DNA of 12,149 nt from Methylorubrum extorquens (GTDB lineage Bacteria > Pseudomonadota > Alphaproteobacteria > Rhizobiales > Beijerinckiaceae): the NCBI GenBank assembly GCA_019695455.1, contig JAEUAC010000331.1, positions 1 through 12,149 on the forward strand, written 5' to 3'. Of the stretch, positions 7,244 through 12,149 are shown piece by piece. The position numbers and the translations under genes are program-made. The first letter of the stretch is position 1, and each line of letters opens with the position of its first letter. A model generated the notes under the pieces. It saw only the letters and a list, made by a program, of their open reading frames with translations. It ran no database searches and was not told the origin of the DNA.

Positions 7244-8008
7244 ATGTCAACGCGCAGCACGGCCCGGACCCGCCCGGCCTTCGATCCCGGCGAGGTGGAA
7301 CGGTTCGATCGCCTCGCGGGCGATTGGTGGAACCCGGACGGGCCCATGAGGCCCCTCCACCGCATCAACCCGCTCCGCCTCGCCTTCGTGCGGGACGAGG
7401 CGACGGCCGCCCTCGGGCGCGATCCGGGCCGGCCGTTTCCGCTGGCGGAGCTGTCGGTTCTCGACGTCGGCTGCGGGGCGGGCCTCCTGTCGGAGCCGCT
7501 GGCCCGCATGGGCGCGGCCGTGACCGGGCTCGACCCGGCCGGCGCCGCGCTGGACGCCGCCCGGGCGCATGCGGCCGAGGCGGGGCTCGCGATCGACTAC
7601 CGGTCGGAGGCCGTCGAGGACGTCGCGGCGGCGGGCACGACCTACGACCTCGTGGTCGCCATGGAGGTGGTGGAGCACGTGCCGGACGTTCCCGCCTTCG
7701 TGCGGGCTTGCGCGGCCTGCGTGCGCCCGGGCGGCCTCCTCCTCCTCTCGACCATCAACCGGACGCTGCGCGCCCACGCGCTCGCGATCGTGGCCGCCGA
7801 ATACGTGCTCCGCTGGCTGCCCCGCGGCACGCACGACTGGGACCGGTTCGTGACGCCGGCCGAGCTGCGGCGGGCGACGGAGGCCGCGGGGCTCTCCGGC
7901 TTCGGAACGCGCGGGATGGTCTATTCGCCCCTCACGGGCACCTGGTCGGCCTCCCGCGACACGGCCGTGAACTACCTCGCGCGCGCCGCCCGGCCCGCGA
8001 CGCCCTGA
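7244..8008 (+). CDS. ubiG: Ubiquinone biosynthesis O-methyltransferase UbiG
   Basis: SAM-dependent enzyme that carries out both O-methylation steps of ubiquinone synthesis; the mitochondrial homologue is Coq3. The 254-residue product has the UbiG N-terminal signature around residues 20-47 (FDRLAGDWWNPDGPMRPLHRINPLRL), the SAM-binding motif I VLDVGCGAGLL at 72-82, an acidic GLDP loop at 95-98, MEVVEHV at 140-146 and STINRT at 169-174. The later PRGTHDW (193-199) and TGTW (231-234) are also family hallmarks. The open frame extends far upstream, but the ATG at 7244 gives the family length and lies 7 nt after a candidate -10 box. The stop overlaps the next ATG as TGATG, suggesting translational coupling to the DUF155 gene. 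Confidence 0.96.
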   Translation: MSTRSTARTRPAFDPGEVERFDRLAGDWWNPDGPMRPLHRINPLRLAFVRDEATAALGRDPGRPFPLAELSVLDVGCGAGLLSEPLARMGAAVTGLDPAGAALDAARAHAAEAGLAIDYRSEAVEDVAAAGTTYDLVVAMEVVEHVPDVPAFVRACAACVRPGGLLLLSTINRTLRAHALAIVAAEYVLRWLPRGTHDWDRFVTPAELRRATEAAGLSGFGTRGMVYSPLTGTWSASRDTAVNYLARAARPATP

Positions 8009-8874
8009 TGGACGCGCCCGTCGTGCCCGCGCCCGCCCTGCCCGCGCCCGTCCTGCCCGCTCCGGTCCAGCCCGGCCCGGACCACCGTGCGCCGGGCACG
8101 CGCCTCGTCGCGCGCGCCCTGCTGCTCGGCGACCGCATCGACACGGCGGGGCTCGAGCGGAGCGACGCGCTGTCGGCGACGCCCCTCGCCTTCCGGTCGG
8201 GCAACGGCGTCGTCGCCCTCTTCCGCTACGGCGCGGCCGTCCTCGTCGGCCTGACGCCCCTCGAGGAGGACGAGGTGCTGCGCGGCCTCGAGCCGCGGAT
8301 CGCGAAGCCCTTCGCGGACCGCGAGGAGGAGGCGGTCGCCATCGTCATCGAGCCGGAGCGGGACGAGCAGGTGCCGCCCGGCGGGCCGATCACGCTCCGG
8401 GCGCTGTCGCCCGAGCGGCTGCTGGTGATCGCGGACGCGCTCGCGAAGAGCGTGGCGCTCGCCCGCGACGAGCACGAGGTCGCCTCCGTCTTCGACGACA
8501 TCGAGCCCTACGCGCGGCGGCTGGCCGAGGCCGGCCGCGCGCCCGGCGCCCGCCGGTCGATCCTGAGGGTCATCGGCAACGCGCTCCTCGTGCAGCACCG
8601 CGTCTCCGGCCGCGTGGCGGTCGAGGAGAAACCGGACGTGCTCTGGGACCGGCCGGACCTCGAGCGCCTCTACGCCCGGCTCGAGGACGAGTACGAGCTG
8701 AAGGAGCGGGCGGGCGCCCTCTCGGCCAAGATCGGCGTGATCGGCGACACCGCGACCGCGCTGACCGACCTCATCCATACGGAGCGCTCGCTCCGGCTCG
8801 AGGCCATCATCGTCGCGCTGATCGTCGTGGAGGTGCTGGTCACCTTCTACCAGCTCGCGATGGGCAAGCCTTGA
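8008..8874 (+). CDS. DUF155/RMD1 (RMND1-Sif2) family membrane protein
   Basis: The 288-residue protein matches the RMD1/RMND1/Sif2 family from memory. Its conserved core runs from about residue 30 (ARALLLGDRID) through LFRYGAAVLVGL (71-82), the helical IADALAKSVALARDE (141-155), VFDDIEPYA (161-169), LLVQHRVSGRVAVEEKPDVLWDRPDLERLYARLEDEYEL (193-231) and IGDTATALTDLIHTERSLRLE (245-265). It ends in one transmembrane helix (about 266-284), as expected for a tail-anchored inner-membrane protein. Human RMND1, the mitochondrial homologue, is needed for mitochondrial translation; the bacterial role is not known to me. Residues 6-25 are a Pro/Ala/Val repeat. It is coupled to ubiG by TGATG and precedes arfB by 10 nt. 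Confidence 0.88.
   Translation: MDAPVVPAPALPAPVLPAPVQPGPDHRAPGTRLVARALLLGDRIDTAGLERSDALSATPLAFRSGNGVVALFRYGAAVLVGLTPLEEDEVLRGLEPRIAKPFADREEEAVAIVIEPERDEQVPPGGPITLRALSPERLLVIADALAKSVALARDEHEVASVFDDIEPYARRLAEAGRAPGARRSILRVIGNALLVQHRVSGRVAVEEKPDVLWDRPDLERLYARLEDEYELKERAGALSAKIGVIGDTATALTDLIHTERSLRLEAIIVALIVVEVLVTFYQLAMGKP
8023..8082 (+). repeat. Four degenerate 15-bp tandem units coding a Pro-Ala-Val linker
   Basis: Codons 6-25 of the DUF155 gene fall into four 5-residue units: VPAPA, LPAPV, LPAPV, QPGPD. The middle units share CTGCCCGC at their start. The segment codes an extended proline-rich tail in front of the conserved core, and copy number may differ between strains. Confidence 0.65.
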
Positions 8875-8884
8875 GGCCGCGTCC

Positions 8885-9307
8885 GTGATCCCCGTGACGC
8901 GCTCGATCGCGCTCGACGAGGACGAGATCGTCGAGACCTTCGTGCGCGCCTCCGGTCCGGGCGGCCAGAACGTCAACAAGGTGTCGACCGCCGTCGAGCT
9001 GCGGTTCGACGCCGGCCGCACGCGCGCCTTCGGGCCCGCCCTGCTGGCGCGGCTGCGGGTGCTCGCGGGCCGCCGCATGACGCAGGACGGCGTCATCGTC
9101 ATCGACGCCCAGCGCTTCCGCTCCCGCGAGCGCAACCGGGCGGACGCGCTCGACCGTCTCGTCGCCCTGATCCGCGAGGCCGCGATCGTGCCGAAGACGC
9201 GCCGCGCGACGCGCCCGACGCTCGCCTCCAAGGAACGGCGGCTGGAGGGCAAGACCGTGCGCTCCCGCGTGAAGGCCGCCCGCTCCCGTCCGGGCGGCGA
9301 CGACTAG
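8885..9307 (+). CDS. arfB: ArfB/ICT1-type ribosome-rescue peptidyl-tRNA hydrolase
   Basis: Releases nascent chains from ribosomes stalled at the end of broken mRNAs, without a stop codon. The 140-residue product has the compact single GGQ domain: SGPGGQNVNKVSTAVELRF with GGQ at 26-28, and no codon-recognition domain. Its C-terminal tail, about residues 100-137, is strongly basic (Lys/Arg rich, SKERRLEGK and KAARSR). In this family that tail lies in the mRNA entry channel of the ribosome. The GTG start at 8885 follows GAGG (8873-8876) by 8 nt and gives the family N-terminus IPVTRSIAL. It lies 10 nt after the DUF155 gene and is probably in the same transcript as ubiG. Its TAG stop overlaps that of the convergent aldo/keto reductase. 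Confidence 0.93.
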   Translation: MIPVTRSIALDEDEIVETFVRASGPGGQNVNKVSTAVELRFDAGRTRAFGPALLARLRVLAGRRMTQDGVIVIDAQRFRSRERNRADALDRLVALIREAAIVPKTRRATRPTLASKERRLEGKTVRSRVKAARSRPGGDD

Positions 9308-10359
9308 GGGCGGCGGGGCTCCTGCTTCGGCCGCAGCCCCGCCTGGCGCTCGATCATCCAGCCCGGATACTCGGCCGGAAGTCGGCTCGCCTCGTCCAGG
9401 CGGCGGAGGTCGTCGGGCGTGAGCGCCACGTCCACGGCGCCGATGTTCTCGGCCAGCTGCTCGGGCCGCTTCGCGCCGACGATCACGCTCGTCACGGCCG
9501 GCTGGTGGAGGAGCCAGGCGAGCGCCGCCTGCGCCACCGTGCAGCCGCGCTCGGCCGCGACGGTCCGCAGCGCGTCGAGCACGGGCCGGGCGCGGCCCCG
9601 GTCCACGGGCGGGAAGTCGAAGGCGGCGCGGCGGCCGGTGCCCTGGGTCGAATCGCCCTCGGTCCCGAGGTCGTACTTGCCCGAGAGCAGGCCGCCCGCG
9701 AGCGGGCTCCAGACCATCAGGCCCACCCCCTCGGAGGTCAGCATGGGAACGATCTCGCGCTCGATGTCGCGGCCGGCCAGCGTGTAGTAGGCCTGGAGCG
9801 AGCGCGGCGGCGCGAGGTTGCGGCGCTCCGCGATCCCGAGCGCCTTGGCGACCTGCCAGGCCGCCCAGTTCGAGACGCCGACGTAGCGGACGTGGCCGTG
9901 CCGCACGAGGATGTCCAGCGCCTCCAGCATCTCCTCGACGGGCGTCGCGGCGTCGAAGCCGTGCAGCTGGTAGAGGTCGACGTAGTCGAGGCCGAGGCGC
10001 TTCAGCGAATCCTTGCACGCCTGCAGGATGTGCTTGCGGGAGGCGCCGACCCGGTTCGGGCCGGGCGCGGACCCGACCCGCCCGAACCCCTTGGTGGCCA
10101 CCACGACGTCGTCGCGCGCGATCCCGAGATGGGCGAGCGCCCGGCCCGTGATCTCCTCCGAGCGGCCCTCGGAATAGACGTCCGCCGTGTCGAGGAAGGT
10201 GATGCCGCCGTCGAAGGCGGCGCCGATCAGGCGCTCGGCCGCGTCCTGGCCGAGATCGCCGATCCGGCTCCAGACCTCGCCCGTGCCGCCGAACGTCATG
10301 GTGCCGAGGCAGAGCTCGGACACGAAGAGGCCGGTCTGGCCGAGTGTGGTGTAGCGCAT
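9304..10359 (-). CDS. Aldo/keto reductase
   Basis: NADPH-dependent reductase of the AKR superfamily, probably cytosolic; the natural substrate is unknown. From the ATG at 10359 it has 351 residues, the usual length. The start MRYTTLGQTGLFVSELCLGTMTFGG is typical of the YajO/Tas-like group. The catalytic tetrad is visible: Asp57 and Tyr62 (DTADVYSEGRSE), Lys90 (VVVATKGFG) and His133 (LYQLHGFD). The C-terminal cofactor-binding stretch SVIVGAKRPEQLAENIGA is at 291-308. Upstream ATG codons would add 12 or 30 low-quality residues and have no better support, so the later start is preferred. It diverges from the unknown/PAAR pair and converges on arfB with a 4-nt CTAG that contains both stop codons. 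Confidence 0.93.
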   Translation of the reverse strand: MRYTTLGQTGLFVSELCLGTMTFGGTGEVWSRIGDLGQDAAERLIGAAFDGGITFLDTADVYSEGRSEEITGRALAHLGIARDDVVVATKGFGRVGSAPGPNRVGASRKHILQACKDSLKRLGLDYVDLYQLHGFDAATPVEEMLEALDILVRHGHVRYVGVSNWAAWQVAKALGIAERRNLAPPRSLQAYYTLAGRDIEREIVPMLTSEGVGLMVWSPLAGGLLSGKYDLGTEGDSTQGTGRRAAFDFPPVDRGRARPVLDALRTVAAERGCTVAQAALAWLLHQPAVTSVIVGAKRPEQLAENIGAVDVALTPDDLRRLDEASRLPAEYPGWMIERQAGLRPKQEPRRP

Positions 10360-10432
10360 GGAACGTCCGATCGGGCCGGAGGGGCCACCCTCCATATGGC
10401 GTCGTCCGGGAGGCTTGAACGCGCCCGCGCTT

Positions 10433-10448
10433 TGGCGCAAATGTCGCA
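10433..10448 (+). promoter_or_regulatory. Candidate sigma-54 (RpoN) promoter of the PAAR operon
   Basis: TGGCGCAAATGTCGCA matches the -24/-12 consensus TGGCAC-N5-TTGCA at 9 of 11 fixed positions, with the invariant GG (10434-10435) and GC (10446-10447) exactly 10 nt apart. It predicts a start near 10459, leaving a short leader that contains the ribosome site. It sits upstream of a secretion-type operon, where sigma-54 control is known in several bacteria. It is a motif match read by eye in GC-rich DNA. Confidence 0.4.
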
Positions 10449-10470
10449 CCCGCAGCCCCGAGCGGGCCCG

Positions 10471-10476
10471 GGAGAG
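10471..10476 (+). promoter_or_regulatory. Ribosome binding site of the small hypothetical gene
   Basis: GGAGAG lies 6 nt before the ATG at 10483 and supports that start over other in-frame options. Confidence 0.5.
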
Positions 10477-10482
10477 CGAGAC

Positions 10483-10809
10483 ATGGCCGACAGCCCGACG
10501 CCCGGGGACGCCCCGACCCTCAACCGCTTCGAGCAGGTCGACGAGCCGGCCGACGACGCCATGACGCTGACCCTCGCCCGCGACGGCGAGAAGATGACCG
10601 GCACCGTGTCCTGCCCGGCCGCCGCGACCGGGGGCCGGCTGCCGAAGGGCTTCAATTCCGGCGAGATGCCCCTGAAGGAATCGATCCGCGCCGCGGTCCG
10701 CATGGCGAACGACTTCAAGCTGGCGCTGGTCGTGCTCGATCCCGACGGGCTCTGGCAGCCCTCCTGGGGCACGCTGTACCGCTGGGACGACGAGCCGGAG
10801 GCCGCCTGA
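10483..10809 (+). CDS. Small hypothetical protein upstream of PAAR protein
   Basis: A 108-residue acidic, soluble-looking protein that I do not recognise. The N-terminal 25 residues are polar and probably disordered. Then come a short beta-like stretch (MTLTLARDGEKMTGTVSC, 27-44), a loop with LPKGFNSGEMPLKES and a helix (ESIRAAVRMANDFKLALVVLD, 66-86). The end is aromatic and compact (DGLWQPSWGTLYRW, 88-101). There is no signal peptide or membrane segment. Its TGA overlaps the ATG of the PAAR gene as TGATG, so the two are translated together, and a role with the spike protein (chaperone, adaptor or structural partner) is a guess from context only. A ribosome site and a candidate sigma-54 promoter lie upstream. 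Confidence 0.75.
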   Translation: MADSPTPGDAPTLNRFEQVDEPADDAMTLTLARDGEKMTGTVSCPAAATGGRLPKGFNSGEMPLKESIRAAVRMANDFKLALVVLDPDGLWQPSWGTLYRWDDEPEAA

Positions 10810-11330
10810 TGCCCAAGGGCCCCGCCGCCCGGATCCTGGACCCGGTGCTGCATCCGCTGCCGCCCGTGCTGCAGCCCGGCCCCGGCAGCATGAACGTGCT
10901 GATCGGCAAGAAGCCGGCCTGGCGGGGCATCGGCGGCGCCGGCGGCGCCGCCTTCCAGGCGGCCAAGAAGATCTCCGACGCCGCCATCGAGGTGCTCGAG
11001 AAGGCGACGATCGCGGCCGCGCCGACGCCGGGCGCCGCCGTCGCCAAGACGGCCGAGGAGACGGGCAAGACGGCGGCCGCCACGGCCATGGGCACGCTGG
11101 CGTCGAGCCTCGCGGCCGTGCCCTCGCCGAAGGGCGGCTTCCCGGACACGCATGTCTGCGCGACGCCGCTGCCCATCCCGCCGCACGGCCCGGGCTTCGT
11201 GATCGACGGTTCGAAGACCGTGATGATCAACGGCCTGCCCGCCTGCCGCCAGGGCGACACGGTGCTCGAGGCCCTGGGCCCGCCGAACAAGATCGCCATG
11301 GGCCTGCCGACCGTCATCATCGGCGGCTGA
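10809..11330 (+). CDS. PAAR-repeat spike-tip protein with Ala-rich insert
   Basis: PAAR proteins form the zinc-bound cone that sharpens the VgrG spike of type VI secretion systems or related contractile injectors. This one has 173 residues. The N-terminal PAAR part (1-42) has PAARILDPVLHP and MNVLIGKKPAWRG. An Ala/Lys-rich helical insert follows (about 43-103). The C-terminal PAAR part (113-173) has DTHVCATPLPIPPHGPGFVIDGSKTV, INGLPACRQGD and GPPNKIAMGLPTVIIGG. Candidate zinc ligands are His15, His115, Cys117, His126 and Cys146. The protein ends with the PAAR fold and carries no toxin extension, so it looks like a structural tip or a carrier for a separate effector. The insert recurs in a PAAR subfamily as I recall it. 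It is coupled to the preceding small gene; 13 nt after it the convergent DUF4384 gene ends. Confidence 0.87.
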   Translation: MPKGPAARILDPVLHPLPPVLQPGPGSMNVLIGKKPAWRGIGGAGGAAFQAAKKISDAAIEVLEKATIAAAPTPGAAVAKTAEETGKTAAATAMGTLASSLAAVPSPKGGFPDTHVCATPLPIPPHGPGFVIDGSKTVMINGLPACRQGDTVLEALGPPNKIAMGLPTVIIGG

Positions 11331-11343
11331 CCGCCCCCGCTCC

Positions 11344-12149
11344 TCAGCCGCCGGGGCGCCCGCGACCGGCGCGAGGCGCCGCGGCGGGCGCGATGCCGCC
11401 GGACGGCGGTTCCGTCGCGACGAGGTAGTAGCCGTACTCGTAGCGCGGCGAGCGCCCGGCCGCCGCGAGGCGCCGGACGGCGGCGTCGAGGGCGGCGAGA
11501 TAGGCCGTCGCGTCCTCCTGGATCGGCCGGCCGGGCGGCACCAGCGGCTCCGACGCGGCGAGCACCGTGACGACGTCCAGGCCGTAGGGCGGCATGGCGA
11601 TGGCGCGTCGGCCGCGCCCGTCCGGTCCGAGGCCGAACGCCTCGTCGGCCCGCACGAGGTTGTCCGGCCGGTTCGTCGGCAGGAGATGGGTGACGCGCCC
11701 GTCGGCCGAGAAATGGTCGACGTAGAGGTAGCTGTCGAAATCGGGCCCCGCGACGTGCAGGTCGAGCGCGTCGCCGCCGCGCAGCCGCCGCCGGCCGGGC
11801 GGGTTCACGGCGCCGATGGCCGCGAGATCGCCGCGCTGCTCGGTCGAGCGCGCGAAGTCCGGTCGCTCCAGGAAGGCCAGGATCCGGCAATAGGGCTCGC
11901 CCATCAGGCCGACCGCGGTCGCGTCGACCCGACGGATGCCGGGTTCGGCCGCGAGCGCGGCCACCAGGCGGTCGCGGCTCTCGGGGCTCGGCACGTGGCC
12001 GCGCAGGGTGAGCCGGCCGGCGAGCGGATCGAGCGTCGCGCCGATGCGGGCGCAATCGAGTCCCTTCAGGACGGCCTCCACGGCCGCGTGCGGATCGACG
12101 GGCGCGAGCAGGGCCGGCGGCGCCGCGGCCGCGACCGCCACGGGCCCGC
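11344..12149 (-). CDS. BON-like/DUF4384 protein, C-terminal part (5' end beyond window)
   Basis: The minus-strand frame ending at 11344 is open to the right edge. A GTG at 12141 could be a start, but no ribosome site is visible inside the window and the frame continues, so the true N-terminus is probably outside. Numbered from that GTG (265 residues), about 20-75 looks like a BON-type fold (GATLDPLAGRLTLRGHVPSPESRDRLV). About 115-205 resembles DUF4384 (ALDLHVAGPDFDSYLYVDHFSADGRVTHLLP, then MPPYGLDVVTVLAASEPL). Residues 206-245 form an Ala-rich helix and a YEYGYYLV strand, and the tail is Pro/Arg rich. DUF4384 often sits at the C-terminus of Ser/Thr kinases or caspase-like proteins, some near secretion loci; whether a kinase domain precedes here cannot be seen. 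It converges on the PAAR gene. Confidence 0.65.
   Translation of the reverse strand, partial: GPVAVAAAAPPALLAPVDPHAAVEAVLKGLDCARIGATLDPLAGRLTLRGHVPSPESRDRLVAALAAEPGIRRVDATAVGLMGEPYCRILAFLERPDFARSTEQRGDLAAIGAVNPPGRRRLRGGDALDLHVAGPDFDSYLYVDHFSADGRVTHLLPTNRPDNLVRADEAFGLGPDGRGRRAIAMPPYGLDVVTVLAASEPLVPPGRPIQEDATAYLAALDAAVRRLAAAGRSPRYEYGYYLVATEPPSGGIAPAAAPRAGRGRPGG

Larger units (their letters stand above)
10360..10482. promoter_or_regulatory. Divergent regulatory region between the aldo/keto reductase and PAAR operons
   Basis: These 123 bp separate the start codons. Toward the reductase there is a 6-bp GGAGGG/CCCTCC hairpin (10378-10393, 4-nt loop) and a perfect palindrome CCATATGG (10392-10399) that could hold a -10 element. 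Toward the PAAR operon there is TTGAAC (10415-10420), a possible -35 with a poor -10 at 10437-10442, and a candidate sigma-54 site. Confidence 0.45.

Noticed and set aside
149..11675. An identical 19-nt stretch at 149-167 and 11657-11675
   Set aside because: Both copies encode NRPDNL in unrelated proteins (SDR linker and DUF4384 protein) in the same frame; nothing around them is shared, so chance with similar codon use is the simplest reading, not a repeat element.
1..12149. CRISPR arrays, tRNA genes, IS elements or prophage ends
   Set aside because: No regularly spaced repeats, cloverleaf-like sequences, transposase or integrase genes, or target-site duplications were found; composition is uniform across the window.

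Overview
The window is very GC-rich, gene-dense chromosomal DNA with no tRNA, rRNA, IS element or CRISPR array. The gene content and order (ubiG diverging from lysC-ptsP-prfA, then a DUF155/RMND1 protein and ArfB) fit an alphaproteobacterium of the Hyphomicrobiales (Rhizobiales), perhaps Methylobacteriaceae. That assignment is inferred from protein flavour and gene order, not from a search.

Left part (1-2513, all minus strand): a short-chain dehydrogenase with a C-terminal extension that runs off the left edge, a MutT-type Nudix hydrolase, and a secreted beta-rich protein of unknown function. The MutT frame has no ATG, GTG or TTG start; its best start is a CTG inside a 4-nt CTGA overlap with the upstream stop.

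Centre (2511-7171, minus strand): lysC, ptsP and prfA form a probable housekeeping operon covering aspartokinase, enzyme I of the nitrogen phosphotransferase system and peptide release factor 1. ptsP and prfA are coupled by a TGATG overlap. prmC, often found after prfA, is not here; a GC-only hairpin follows the prfA stop.

Centre right (7244-9307, plus strand): ubiG, a DUF155/RMND1-family membrane protein and a GGQ peptidyl-tRNA hydrolase of the ArfB/ICT1 family form a tight cluster. A TATGAT -10 box lies so close to the ubiG ATG that the mRNA may be leaderless. An aldo/keto reductase runs convergently, and its stop codon shares the tetranucleotide CTAG with the stop of arfB.

Right part (10360-12149): a divergent intergenic region carries a candidate sigma-54 site (GG-N10-GC) ahead of a two-gene unit, a small unknown protein plus a PAAR-repeat spike protein. 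Convergent to it is the C-terminal part of a BON-like/DUF4384 protein that runs off the right edge. This end looks like the rim of a type VI-like secretion or contractile-injection locus, but no sheath, tube or baseplate gene lies inside the window.

The most interesting points are the DUF155-ArfB pairing (both relatives of mitochondrial translation factors), the probable CTG start of mutT, and the candidate sigma-54 control of the PAAR operon. I found no clearly new system.
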